A stretch of DNA of 64,000 bases from Pseudomonadota bacterium (GTDB lineage: Bacteria > Pseudomonadota > Alphaproteobacteria > Rhodobacterales > Rhodobacteraceae). Positions 16,332 through 24,825 of this stretch are shown here, in pieces. The stretch covers positions 1 to 64,000 of the forward strand of contig JAIUPD010000012.1 in assembly GCA_020161615.1 (NCBI GenBank). Direction: 5' to 3'. The translations under genes and the position numbers were made by a program. Under the pieces are notes generated by a model. The model did no database searches and was not told the DNA's origin. It saw only the letters and a list, made by a program, of their open reading frames with translations. Numbering within the stretch: the first letter of the stretch is position 1; each line of letters begins with the position of its first letter.

Positions 16332-17312
16332 ATGACCGTATCCGAAAGCATCTTTGCTCCCTCGTCGCAGCCCCTCGACATCGCCGTGCTGGTGCTGCCC
16401 CGCGCCTCGATCCTGGAGGTCGCCTCGGTGCTCGATCCCTTGCGCGCGGCAAACCGGCATCTGGGGCGCAGCGGCTTTCGCTGGAGGATCGTCTCGCCCG
16501 AGGGCGGGCCGGTGCCGCTGACCTGCGGGATCGAGCTGCCGTCCTCGGGCGGGCTGGCTGCGGCCGAGGGGGCAGAGGTGCTGATCACGGTCGCGGGCTA
16601 TTCGCAGGCGGAGGTGGCGACGCGGTCGCTGCTGGCCGGTCTGCGCCGCATGGCGGGGCGGTTCCGCGCCATCGGCGGCGTCGATGCCGGGCCCTGGGTG
16701 CTGGCCCGCGCCGGGCTGCTGGACGGGCACCGGGCGACGGTGCATTGGGAGGATCTGGAGGATTTCGCCGCCGCTTTCCCGGCCATCGACGTGGTGCCCG
16801 ACCGCTTCGTCCTGTCGCGCAACCGCTTCACCGCCGGGGGGGCGGTGCCGGCGGCGGATCTGATGCTGCATCTGATCGGGGCTCGCTGCGGGGCGGGCGT
16901 GGCAGGGCGGGTGGCCGATTCCTTCCTCTATGAGACGCGGACCGATGGCGCGCGACCGCAGCGTCCGGGACTTCTGCCCGGCGCCCGCGATCCCCGGCTC
17001 TCGGCGGCGCTGACGCTGATGAGCCAGAACCTCGACGATCCGCTGGATCTGGCGCGCGTGGCGGGGGCGCAGGGCATCGGGCTCCGGCGCCTGGAACAGC
17101 TGTTCCGCGAAGGGCTCGGGCAGGGGCCGGGGGCGGCCTATCTGGAGCTGAGATTGCAGGCGGCGCGGCGGATGATGGCCGATACCGCCCATCCGATCCA
17201 GGAGATCGCGCTCCGCTGCGGCTTTGCCGACCGGTCGAGCTTCTCGCGTGCCTTCCGCCGCCGGTTCGGGCAGGCACCGAGGGTCCTGCGGGGTGGGAAG
17301 ATGGCGGGGTGA
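16332..17312 (+). CDS. GlxA-type AraC-family regulator (CdhR-like)
   Basis: 326 residues. An N-terminal DJ-1/PfpI-like (GATase1-like) sensing domain (about 12-195: LDIAVLVLPRASILEVASVLDPLRAANR) is followed by a C-terminal AraC DNA-binding domain with two helix-turn-helix motifs (about 215-320: DLARVAGAQGIGLRRLEQLFRE and IQEIALRCGFADRSSFSRAFRRRFGQAP). This architecture is shared by the CdhR/GbdR activators of carnitine and betaine catabolism. Divergent placement beside the BKACE gene supports that role. The ligand is not shown by sequence. Confidence 0.88.
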   Translation: MTVSESIFAPSSQPLDIAVLVLPRASILEVASVLDPLRAANRHLGRSGFRWRIVSPEGGPVPLTCGIELPSSGGLAAAEGAEVLITVAGYSQAEVATRSLLAGLRRMAGRFRAIGGVDAGPWVLARAGLLDGHRATVHWEDLEDFAAAFPAIDVVPDRFVLSRNRFTAGGAVPAADLMLHLIGARCGAGVAGRVADSFLYETRTDGARPQRPGLLPGARDPRLSAALTLMSQNLDDPLDLARVAGAQGIGLRRLEQLFREGLGQGPGAAYLELRLQAARRMMADTAHPIQEIALRCGFADRSSFSRAFRRRFGQAPRVLRGGKMAG

Positions 17313-17414
17313 ATGTCAGTTCAATGGCTGCGGCGCGGTCCGCGCGGCTTGCGCTGCGGTGCGGCGTCAACGGCGCCCCTCGCGCGCTTTCAGATCAGGG
17401 GTCTGAGGATAAGT

Positions 17415-17445
17415 AGGCCGGTCCGCGGACGGATCGGCCTTTAGT
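17415..17445. terminator. Hairpin between convergent glxA-type gene and tyrS
   Basis: Stem AGGCCGGTCCG pairs with CGGATCGGCCT (one mismatch) around a four-base loop, followed by TTTAGTC. It lies between two converging genes and may serve both. Confidence 0.6.
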
Positions 17446-17504
17446 CAAGAAACATCATCAGTTTGCGAGTGGCTCATATAGTCAGACGTTAAAATGCCTG
17501 ACAT

Positions 17505-18755
17505 TCAATCCAGCGCCACCAGGGCATGGCGCTTGCGCCCGGCGGTCAGTTTCAGCGGCGAGGACAGGTCCGCGGCCGTGATCACCATCCCGGAATCGCT
17601 GAGCGCCTCGTCGTTCAGCCGCGCGCCGCCTTCGGCGATCAGCCGCTTGGCATCCTTGCCCGATTTCGCCAGCCCCGCCCGGACGAACAGCTGCACGATG
17701 GAGACACCCTCGGCGGCCTCGGCCGCGTCAAGCACCAGGCGCGGCAGATCCTCGCCCAGACCGCCCTGCTCGAAGACCGCGCGCGCCGTCGCCTCGGCCG
17801 CAGCTGCCGCTTCCGCGCCATGGCAGAGCGTCGTCACCTCATTGGCGAGGATCACCTTGGCCGCATTGATCTCGGACCCTTCCAGCGCGCCCAGCCGGTT
17901 GCATTCCTCGACCGGCAGTTCGGTATAGAGCTTCAGGAAGCGGCCGACATCGGCGTCGGTGGTGTTGCGCCAGAACTGCCAGAATTCGTAGGGGCTGAGC
18001 ATGTCGCCGTTCAGCCAGACCGCGCCGCCCTGGCTCTTGCCCATCTTGCGGCCGTCCGAGGTGGTCAGCAGCGGCGTGGTCAGGCCGAAGATCTGCTCGT
18101 CGATTACCCGGCGTGTCAGGTCGATGCCGTTGACGATGTTGCCCCATTGATCCGAGCCGCCCATCTGCAACAGACAGCCATAGCGGCGCCGAAGCTCAAG
18201 GAAGTCATAGGCCTGCAGGATCATGTAGTTGAATTCGAGGAAGCTCAGCGATTGCTCGCGGTCGATGCGCGACTTGACGCTCTCGAACGACAGCATGCGG
18301 TTGACGCTGAAATGCCGCCCGATGTCGCGCAGGAATTCCAGGTAGTTCAGACTGTCCAGCCATTCGGCATTGTTGCGCATGATCGCATCGCCCGCGCCCT
18401 CGCCATAGGTGAGGTATTTGGCGAAGACCTGCTTCATGCTCTCGATATTGCCGTCGATGGCCTCGGGCGTCAGCAGCGGGCGCTCTTCCGAGCGGAACGA
18501 GGGATCGCCCACCTTGGTCGTGCCGCCGCCCATCAGGGTGATCGGCTTGTGCCCGGTCTTCTGGAACCAGCGCAGCAGCATGATGTTCAAGAGATGCCCG
18601 ACATGCAGCGATTTCGCCGTCGCGTCATAGCCGATATAGGCCGGAACCACGCCCTTCAGCAGCGCCTCGTCCAGCCCTTGCAGGTCGGTGCAATCGGCGA
18701 GGAAGCCGCGCTCGATGATGATGCGCAGGAAGTCGGATTTCGGTTGGAACGTCAT
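17505..18755 (-). CDS. tyrS: Tyrosyl-tRNA synthetase
   Basis: 416-residue class I aminoacyl-tRNA synthetase. The HIGH-type motif is HVGHLLN (about residue 50), the tyrosine pocket includes [12 protein letters not shown], and the KMSKS-type loop is KMGKSQGG (about 235). The C-terminal S4-like RNA-binding domain (about 345-416) contains [22 protein letters not shown] at 18755 gives the standard family N-terminus MTFQPKSDF. It is divergent from anmK with 61 bases between the starts. Confidence 0.96.
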   Translation of the reverse strand: MTFQPKSDFLRIIIERGFLADCTDLQGLDEALLKGVVPAYIGYDATAKSLHVGHLLNIMLLRWFQKTGHKPITLMGGGTTKVGDPSFRSEERPLLTPEAIDGNIESMKQVFAKYLTYGEGAGDAIMRNNAEWLDSLNYLEFLRDIGRHFSVNRMLSFESVKSRIDREQSLSFLEFNYMILQAYDFLELRRRYGCLLQMGGSDQWGNIVNGIDLTRRVIDEQIFGLTTPLLTTSDGRKMGKSQGGAVWLNGDMLSPYEFWQFWRNTTDADVGRFLKLYTELPVEECNRLGALEGSEINAAKVILANEVTTLCHGAEAAAAAEATARAVFEQGGLGEDLPRLVLDAAEAAEGVSIVQLFVRAGLAKSGKDAKRLIAEGGARLNDEALSDSGMVITAADLSSPLKLTAGRKRHALVALD

Positions 18756-18816
18756 TTCGCTTGTCCTTTGGACGGTCGGGCTGTCTATAGACCGAAGGCC
18801 GGGCAAAGGGAAAGCC

Positions 18817-19896
18817 ATGTTGAAGGGCGGCGTGATGCGGGTCTTGGGCACGATGTCGGGAACCTCGCTGGATGGGGTCGATGCGGCCGTCCTGGTAACC
18901 GACGGGCATCAGATCCTGGGCTTTGGCGACAGCGCCTATCGGCCCTACAGTCCCGAGGAACGCGCCGTGCTCAGGGCGGCGCTGGGGGCCTGGCCGGGCG
19001 AGCCGCGGGCCGAGGCCGCCGCCGAGGTGGTCGATCTCGCCCACGCCGAATTGCTGGCTGGTTTCGATGCCGTGGATCTGGTGGGCTACCACGGGCAGAC
19101 CCTGGCGCATGAGCCGGGCGGTCGGGGCACGCATCAGGCGGGATCGGGGCAGATCCTGGCCGAGGCGCTGGGTTGGCCGGTGGTCTGGGATTTCCGTTCG
19201 ACCGATGTGCGGCTGGGCGGGCAGGGCGCGCCGCTTGCACCCTTCTACCACCACGCGCTGGCCCGCTATCTGGGCCTCACGGCGCCGGTGGTGTTCCTCA
19301 ACATCGGCGGCGTGGCCAATGTGACCTGGTGCGATCCGCGCATCCCGGCGCCGGAACATGCCTGCCTGGCCTTCGATTGCGGGCCTGGCAACGCGCCGAT
19401 GGACGATTTCTGCGCGGCTCGGCTGGGAGTATCCCGGGACGAGAACGGCGAGAAGGCCGGGCGGGGCGTCGCCGACGAAGCCCGGCTCGAGGCCTTCGTC
19501 GCCCATCCCTTCTTCCGCCGCATCCCGCCCAAGTCGCTGGACCGCGCGGCGCCGGTGCCCGATGTCGCGGGGCTGTCGCCCGAAGATGCGCTGGCGACGC
19601 TGGCGGCGGGGGTCGCCGCGGGCGTGGCGCTCGCTTTCGAGCATTTCCCTGAGGCCCCCGCGCGCGTCCTGGTCTGCGGCGGCGGGCGGCACAATGCGAC
19701 GCTGATGGCGATGGTGGCCGCGGGCTGCGACTGCCCGGTCGAGCCGGTCGAGGCCGCGGGCCTCGATGGCGACATGATCGAAGCACAGGCCTTCGCCTAT
19801 CTCGCCGCGCGGGTGGCGAGGGGCCTGCCGACCTCGGCCCCGGGCACGACCGGGGTGGCGGCACCCGTGGGGGGCGGCACGCTCAGCCAGCCCTGA
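18817..19896 (+). CDS. anmK: Anhydro-N-acetylmuramic acid kinase
   Basis: 359-residue sugar kinase that phosphorylates anhydroMurNAc during cell-wall recycling, giving MurNAc-6-phosphate. The family blocks [14 protein letters not shown] (N-terminal phosphate loop), [31 protein letters not shown] and VCGGGRHN are all present. The start at 18817 has GGGAAAG just before it. An in-frame ATG six codons later (18835) would give a shorter form. Followed by a double family A repeat. Confidence 0.94.
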   Translation: MLKGGVMRVLGTMSGTSLDGVDAAVLVTDGHQILGFGDSAYRPYSPEERAVLRAALGAWPGEPRAEAAAEVVDLAHAELLAGFDAVDLVGYHGQTLAHEPGGRGTHQAGSGQILAEALGWPVVWDFRSTDVRLGGQGAPLAPFYHHALARYLGLTAPVVFLNIGGVANVTWCDPRIPAPEHACLAFDCGPGNAPMDDFCAARLGVSRDENGEKAGRGVADEARLEAFVAHPFFRRIPPKSLDRAAPVPDVAGLSPEDALATLAAGVAAGVALAFEHFPEAPARVLVCGGGRHNATLMAMVAAGCDCPVEPVEAAGLDGDMIEAQAFAYLAARVARGLPTSAPGTTGVAAPVGGGTLSQP

Positions 19897-19983
19897 GGGG
19901 GGAGGGGTTTCGCCCTCGTTGCCCGCGCCTTCGGCACGAGCGCCTCGGGCGACCAGCGGCGCGGCATTGCCGCGCCGAAGAAA

Positions 19984-20053
19984 GGGGGGCCGTCTGCCCC
20001 CCTCTTGGCCCAAGGGCCAATTCACCCCCCGAGGATATTTGAAGCGCAAAGAT
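19984..20053 (+). repeat. Family A repeat, plus-oriented copy of a head-to-head pair
   Basis: Holds CCCCCCTCTTGGCCCAAG, a gap, then CCCCCCGAGGATATTTGAAGCGCAAAGATG. The ATG opens a 79-codon plus-strand frame that reads backwards through the regulator gene and has no similarity to anything. The partner copy begins 30 bases later in opposite orientation. Confidence 0.8.
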
Positions 20054-20082
20054 GAAGGTTAAGAGGGCGTTACCCCGCCTTA

Positions 20083-20165
20083 TTTGCGCTTCAAATATCC
20101 TCGAGGGTTTCTCAAGGGGGTGGAAAACCCCCTTGAGCGGGGGGTGCGGGGGGCTGGCCCCCCGC
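20083..20165 (-). repeat. Family A repeat, minus-oriented copy of a head-to-head pair
   Basis: TTTGCGCTTCAAATATCCTCGAGGG, then the hairpin TCAAGGGGGT with its complement ACCCCCTTGA, then GGGGGGCTGGCCCCCC. It sits 18 bases after the stop of the RutR-like gene and could form terminator-like stems, though no U-tract follows. Confidence 0.8.
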
Positions 20166-20182
20166 TTTCACCCGTTCCGCCC

Positions 20183-20776
20183 TCAGGGTTTCAGTAGCCG
20201 CTCGAACAGCATTTCCAGAAAGGCATCCGCCCCCTCCAGCGGGTCGGCGCCGTCGCGGATCATGCGGATCTGGGCGTCGAAATCGGCGTAATGCTGGGTC
20301 AGGGCCCAGATCGAGAAGATCAGATGATAGGGATCGACCGGCGCCAATTGCCCGGCGGCGATCCAGCGCCGGATCAGGGCCGCGCTTTCGTCGACGAGTT
20401 TCTTCAGATCGCCGCCGATCTCGTCGGCGAGGCGGGGCGCGCCTTGCAGCACCTCATTGGCGAAGAGCCGGCTTTCACGGGGAAATTCGCGCGACATCTG
20501 CAGTTTGCGGCGCATATAGGCCAGGATTTCTGCCTTGCCGTTGCCCTCGGGGTTCATCGCCCGGAGCGGTTCCAGCCAGACATCGAGCAGATCGTCCAGG
20601 AGCGCGCGGTGCATCGCCTCCTTGCTGTCGAAATAATAGAGCAGGTTCGGTTTCGAGAGGCCGGCCACCGCGGCGATCTGGTCGAGGGTCGCCCCCCGGA
20701 AGCCCTGGGCCGAAAACACATCGAGCGCCGCGTCGAGGATCTTGCGGCGGTTGCGTCGCTGGATGCGCGTGGTCAT
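20183..20776 (-). CDS. RutR-like TetR-family regulator (copy 2)
   Basis: 197-residue repressor. The N-terminal TetR helix-turn-helix (about 5-55) reads ILDAALDVFSAQGFRGATLDQIAAVAGLSKPNLLYYFDSKEA in order. The C-terminal domain (about 85-195) contains LFANEVLQGAP and LIFSIWALTQHYADF, which match RutR/YcdC-type ligand domains. In E. coli RutR senses uracil. The gene overlaps its paralogue by four bases (20773-20776), so the two are translated together. Beside pyrimidine catabolic genes, pyrimidine sensing is the likely role. Confidence 0.85.
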   Translation of the reverse strand: MTTRIQRRNRRKILDAALDVFSAQGFRGATLDQIAAVAGLSKPNLLYYFDSKEAMHRALLDDLLDVWLEPLRAMNPEGNGKAEILAYMRRKLQMSREFPRESRLFANEVLQGAPRLADEIGGDLKKLVDESAALIRRWIAAGQLAPVDPYHLIFSIWALTQHYADFDAQIRMIRDGADPLEGADAFLEMLFERLLKP

Positions 20777-21426
20777 CGCGGCGTGCCCGGGTCGAGGCCG
20801 ATGCCGCGCAACACGATGCCGCAGACCGTCTCGGTGGCGTCCTGCCATTGCGCGTCGGACAGGGGGCCGTGGTTCAGCGTTTCGACCTGATGGGCGAAAT
20901 CGGCGTAATGCTGGGTCGTGGCCCAGATCATGTAGAGCAGCCACTTCGGCTCGATGGCGGCGATCCGCCCCTCGGCGATCCAGCGGCGGATCACCGCGAC
21001 CCTGGTCTCGGTCCAGGTCTGCAGCGTGGTTTCCAGGTAATCCTGGATGATCGGCGCCCCGTGCATCACCTCGTTGGCCCAAACCTTCGAGCCCGAACGG
21101 TAGTCGCGCGAGAGCAGCATCTTGCGGGCGATGTAGCGGCGCAGCGCGATCTCGGGTTCCGCCTCGGTGTCGAAACTGTCGGCCGCTTCCAGCCAGATCA
21201 TGAAGATCCGCTCGACCACCCGGCGATAGAGTTTCTCCTTCGAGGCGAAGTAGTAATGCAGGTTGGCCTTGGGCAGGCCGCAGGCATCGGCGATGGCCTG
21301 CATCGTCGCGCCGCCGAAGCCCGCTTCGGCGAAGACCACTTCGGCCGCGTCGAGGATCGCGCGTTCGGTCTCCTCGCGCATTTCGGCGCGAGTGCCCGAT
21401 TTTTCAGCGCTCTCGGTCTGGGCCAT
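20773..21426 (-). CDS. RutR-like TetR-family regulator (copy 1)
   Basis: 217-residue paralogue of the next gene. Helix-turn-helix: ILDAAEVVFAEAGFGGATMQAIADACGLPKANLHYYFASKEKLY in order (about 30-75). The C-terminal region has VWANEVMHGAPIIQDYL and LYMIWATTQHYADFAHQ, the RutR-type ligand domain. ATG at 21426 is preferred because the frame upstream runs through the divergent promoter and operator. The two tandem copies differ clearly in sequence, so they may respond to different ligands or form mixed dimers (inference). Confidence 0.86.
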   Translation of the reverse strand: MAQTESAEKSGTRAEMREETERAILDAAEVVFAEAGFGGATMQAIADACGLPKANLHYYFASKEKLYRRVVERIFMIWLEAADSFDTEAEPEIALRRYIARKMLLSRDYRSGSKVWANEVMHGAPIIQDYLETTLQTWTETRVAVIRRWIAEGRIAAIEPKWLLYMIWATTQHYADFAHQVETLNHGPLSDAQWQDATETVCGIVLRGIGLDPGTPR

Positions 21427-21467
21427 GCGCGCCCCGTCCCCCGTCCTGAACCCGCCCCCAAGAGACC

Positions 21468-21483
21468 TTGACTGGTTGGTCAG
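21468..21483. promoter_or_regulatory. RutR-like operator
   Basis: TTGACTGGTTGGTCAG closely fits the known E. coli RutR site TTGACCA-NN-TGGTCAA: TTGAC and TGGTCA are kept with the same spacing. It lies 41 bases upstream of the regulator start and 107 bases upstream of the aminotransferase start, in their divergent promoter region. Confidence 0.7.
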
Positions 21484-21590
21484 GTCTGCTAGCGTCGTTT
21501 CTGACCCCCGCCTTTCGTGGCCGGGTTCCAGCGAGAATAGGCCCGCGCCAGCGCCGTGACAACCCGGCCCGCCCGCCATCGGAGAGACAG

Positions 21591-22919
21591 ATGAGCCTCG
21601 ATCATCCCAAGACCCCCAACGACCTCAGCGCCTTCTGGATGCCGTTCACGGCGAACCGCCAGTTCAAGCAGGCGCCGCGCATGCTGGTGGCCTCGCAGGA
21701 CATGCATTACACCAGCCACGACGGTCGCCAGATCCTGGACGGGACGGCGGGTCTGTGGTGCTGCAACGCCGGTCATTGCCGGCCGAAGATCGTCGAGGCG
21801 ATCCAGAAATCCGCGGCCGAGCTGGATTATGCACCGGCCTTCCAGATGGGCCATCCGATGGCCTTCGAACTGGCCAGCCGCCTCGTGGATATGGCGCCCG
21901 CGGGCTTCGATCATGTCTTCTTCACCAACTCGGGGTCCGAATCCGTCGATACCGCGTTGAAAATCGCGCTGGCCTATCACCGGGCGCGGGGCGAAGGGTC
22001 GCGGACCCGGCTGATCGGGCGTGAGAAGGGCTATCACGGCGTCGGTTTCGGCGGGATCTCGGTCGGCGGCCTGGTGAACAACCGCCGGGTCTTCGGCACG
22101 CTGCTGAACGGCACGGATCATCTGAGCCACACCTATCTGCCCGACCAGAACCGCTGGGCCAAGGGTCAGCCGGAACATGGCGCGAACCTGGCCGACGAGC
22201 TGGAGCGCATGGTCGCGCTGCATGGCGCCGACACCATCGCGGCGGTGATCGTCGAGCCGGTGGCGGGCTCGGCCGGCGTGATCCTGCCGCCCAAGGGCTA
22301 TCTGGAAAAGCTACGGGCCATCACCAAGAAACACGGCATCCTGCTGATCTTCGATGAGGTCATCACCGGCTTCGGGCGCCTCGGCGCGCCCTTCGCCGCC
22401 GATTATTTCGGCGTGATGCCGGACATGATGACCACTGCCAAGGGCCTGACCTCGGGCACCGTGCCGATGGGCGCAGTCTTCGTGACGGGCGCAGTGCATG
22501 ACACGTTCATGACCGGGCCCGAGCATATGATCGAACTCTTCCACGGCTATACCTATTCCGGGTCGCCCATCGCCTGCGCCGCCGGGATCGCCACGCAGGA
22601 GCTCTACCGCGAAGAGGGCCTCTTCCAGCGCTGCGCCGATATCGCGCCCTATTGGGAAGAGGCGCTGCATTCGCTGAAGGGCACGCGGCATGTCATCGAC
22701 ATCCGCAACCTCGGCCTCATTGGCGCCATCGAGCTGGAACCGATCGCGGGCGAGCCGACCAAACGGGCCTTCACCGCCTTCCTCAAGGCCTATGAGAAGG
22801 GGATCCTGATCCGCACGACCGGCGACATCATCGCCATGTCGCCGCCCCTGATCATCGAGAAAGAGCATATCGACCAGCTGATCGGCACCATCAAGGACGT
22901 GCTGGACACGCTGGACTGA
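21591..22919 (+). CDS. Omega-amino acid:pyruvate aminotransferase (beta-alanine type)
   Basis: 442-residue class III PLP aminotransferase. FFTNSGSESVDTALKIA (about 110), the cofactor aspartate motif LLIFDEVITGFGR (about 255) and the PLP lysine in TTAKGLTSGTVPMGAV (about 285) are visible. N-terminal AFWMPFTANRQFK is typical of beta-alanine/omega-amino acid:pyruvate transaminases. Here it should convert beta-alanine (from uracil) or beta-aminoisobutyrate (from thymine) to the semialdehyde. ATG at 21591 follows GGAGAGAC. It is the first gene to the right of the RutR-like operator. Confidence 0.9.
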   Translation: MSLDHPKTPNDLSAFWMPFTANRQFKQAPRMLVASQDMHYTSHDGRQILDGTAGLWCCNAGHCRPKIVEAIQKSAAELDYAPAFQMGHPMAFELASRLVDMAPAGFDHVFFTNSGSESVDTALKIALAYHRARGEGSRTRLIGREKGYHGVGFGGISVGGLVNNRRVFGTLLNGTDHLSHTYLPDQNRWAKGQPEHGANLADELERMVALHGADTIAAVIVEPVAGSAGVILPPKGYLEKLRAITKKHGILLIFDEVITGFGRLGAPFAADYFGVMPDMMTTAKGLTSGTVPMGAVFVTGAVHDTFMTGPEHMIELFHGYTYSGSPIACAAGIATQELYREEGLFQRCADIAPYWEEALHSLKGTRHVIDIRNLGLIGAIELEPIAGEPTKRAFTAFLKAYEKGILIRTTGDIIAMSPPLIIEKEHIDQLIGTIKDVLDTLD

Positions 22920-23128
22920 ACCGGGGACGCGGGGCAAAGGTGGCGGCGGCGGCGATCATAGGCGAGCTGATCTTGGGCGACCTGGCCCCTGCGGGGCGCC
23001 GCCCCCGAAGCCCTGCCACTCCCTGGCCATTCCTTAACCATGACCCCGCGACCGGCCCCAAGGACCGGGCCCCTGCCGCACGTGCCGGGCAGACGGCGCC
23101 AGCGGCGGAGCGTTAGAAGGACCAGATA

Positions 23129-24379
23129 ATGAGCGCACCCGGCGAAAACCTCCGCATCAACCCGGACCGGCTGTGGGACAGCCTGATGGAGATGGCGCAG
23201 ATCGGCCCCGGTGTGGCGGGCGGCAACAACCGCCAGACCCTGACCGACGAGGATGGCGAGGGCCGCCATCTGTTCAAGCGCTGGTGCGAGGCGGCGGGGA
23301 TGACCATGGGTGTCGATCAGATCGGCAACATGTTCGCGACCCGCCCGGGGACTGACCCGGAGGCTGCGCCGGTCTACATGGGCTCGCATCTGGATACCCA
23401 GCCGACGGGGGGCAAATACGACGGGGTGCTGGGGGTTCTGGGCGCGCTGGAGGCCGTGCGCACGATGAACGACCTCGGCATCAAGACCAGGCATCCCATC
23501 GTCGTGGTCAACTGGACCAACGAGGAGGGCACGCGCTTTGCCCCGGCCATGCTGGCCTCGGGCGTCTTCGCCGGGCGGCATACCCTCGATTGGGCGCTGG
23601 ACCGGGTGGATGCCAAGGGCAAGCGCTTTGGCGACGAGCTGGAGCGGATCGGCTGGAAGGGCGATGAGGAGGTCGGCGCGCGCAAGATCCATGCGCTTTT
23701 CGAGCTGCATATCGAGCAGGGTCCGATCCTGGAGGCCGAGGGCAAGGATATCGGCGTCGTGACCCATGGGCAGGGGCTCAGGTGGATCGAATGCACCGTG
23801 ACCGGCAAGGACAGCCACACCGGCTCGACCCCCATGCCGATGCGGAAGAACGCGGGCCGCGGCCTCGCGCTGCTGACCGAGCTGGTGCACGAGATCGCCA
23901 TGAAGCACCAGCCGGGCGCGGTGGGGGCAATCGGGCATATCGACGTCTATCCCAATTCGCGCAACGTCATTCCCGGCAAGGTTGTTTTCACCGTCGATTT
24001 CCGCTCGCATCTGCCGGAGGTGCTGCACGGGATGGTGGACGAGTTCAACGCCCGCGCGCCCGGGATCTGCGAGGGGATCGGTGTCGGTTTCGAGTCGCAG
24101 ATCGTCGGCCAGTTCGAGCCCCCGGCCTTCGATGTGGAGTGTGTGGGCCGGGTGCGGGCCGCGGCCGAGCGGCTGGGGTACAGTCACAGGGACATCATCT
24201 CGGGCGCCGGGCATGACGCCTGCTGGATCAACGATCTGGCGCCGACGGCGATGATCATGTGCCCCTGCGTGGACGGGCTCAGCCATAACGAGGCCGAGGA
24301 GATTTCGAAGGACTGGGCCGCGGCCGGGACCGATGTGCTGCTGCACGCGGTCTTGGAGACGGCCGAGGTCGTGAGCTAG
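23129..24379 (+). CDS. N-carbamoyl-beta-alanine amidohydrolase-type enzyme (HyuC/M20 family)
   Basis: 416-residue zinc amidase of the hydantoinase/carbamoylase family. Metal-site blocks are MGSHLDTQPTGGKYDGVLGV, NWTNEEGTRFAPAM and LHIEQGPILE. The C-terminus has GAGHDACW and CVDGLSHNE, which supply further ligands. In the reductive pyrimidine pathway it would hydrolyse N-carbamoyl-beta-alanine to beta-alanine, CO2 and ammonia. Related enzymes act on allantoate or N-carbamoyl-L-amino acids; the neighbours (dihydropyrimidinase and beta-alanine aminotransferase) favour the first. The start follows AGAAGGA. Confidence 0.9.
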   Translation: MSAPGENLRINPDRLWDSLMEMAQIGPGVAGGNNRQTLTDEDGEGRHLFKRWCEAAGMTMGVDQIGNMFATRPGTDPEAAPVYMGSHLDTQPTGGKYDGVLGVLGALEAVRTMNDLGIKTRHPIVVVNWTNEEGTRFAPAMLASGVFAGRHTLDWALDRVDAKGKRFGDELERIGWKGDEEVGARKIHALFELHIEQGPILEAEGKDIGVVTHGQGLRWIECTVTGKDSHTGSTPMPMRKNAGRGLALLTELVHEIAMKHQPGAVGAIGHIDVYPNSRNVIPGKVVFTVDFRSHLPEVLHGMVDEFNARAPGICEGIGVGFESQIVGQFEPPAFDVECVGRVRAAAERLGYSHRDIISGAGHDACWINDLAPTAMIMCPCVDGLSHNEAEEISKDWAAAGTDVLLHAVLETAEVVS

Positions 24380-24410
24380 CGGGGGCCAGCCCCCAGAGAA
24401 CGCAAAGGGG

Positions 24411-24496
24411 CGGGGGGCCAGCCCCCCGCACCCCCCGCTCAAGGGGGTTTTCCACCCCCTTGAGAAACCCCCGAGGATATTTCTGGAACAAAGATG
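24411..24496 (+). repeat. Family A repeat carrying a start codon
   Basis: After the amidohydrolase stop, CCCCCCGC and AAGGGGGTTTTCC pair with GGAAAACCCCCTT-like partners in inverted repeats. The arm then reads CCCCCGAGGATATTTC and TGGAACAAAGATG. The ATG at 24494 opens the next reading frame, with GGA 6 bases before it. Same layout as at 12300-12386, on the opposite strand. Confidence 0.82.
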
Positions 24497-24817
24497 GGGC
24501 AAAGGGACGAGGATATGGCGGCGCGGATCGGGGCGCTGGTCGAGGCCGAAATCGCGGGCTTCGATGCCTCCTCGCGCGCGGGGGCGATGACCTTGCAGGA
24601 TTTCCAGGCGCGGCGGGTCAGGCGGCATCGGGCGGTGACGGTGAATTTCTCGGGCGGGATCACCCAGACCTGCTGGACCGTCTGCCGGTCGGACGGGTGT
24701 TATTCGGTCCTCTATGTCCCCCGCGCGGAATGCTTCGCGCTGTGTGTGGACAGCGATTTCGGGCCCTTGGATATCGGCGTGCACGGGCGGGCGCTCGATT
24801 GCTTCGCGTCGGTTTGA
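24494..24817 (+). CDS. Hypothetical 107-residue protein
   Basis: A small soluble-looking protein starting at the ATG supplied by the upstream repeat. An alternative ATG at 24515 has its own GGACGAGGA ribosome site and would give 100 residues. N-terminal part is helical and acidic (MAARIGALVEAEIAGFDASSRAGAMTL in order). The C-terminal part has repeated cysteines (CWTVCRSDGCYSVLYVPRAECFALCVD in order). I recognise no family. Base composition is like the operon, unlike the following gene. It may be a real accessory gene of the pyrimidine locus. Confidence 0.5.
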   Translation: MGQRDEDMAARIGALVEAEIAGFDASSRAGAMTLQDFQARRVRRHRAVTVNFSGGITQTCWTVCRSDGCYSVLYVPRAECFALCVDSDFGPLDIGVHGRALDCFASV

Positions 24818-24825
24818 AATTTGTG

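Noticed and set aside
20052-20291. 79-codon plus-strand frame starting at the repeat ATG
   Set aside because: Runs through the facing repeat and antisense to the RutR-like gene; composition fits a shadow frame.
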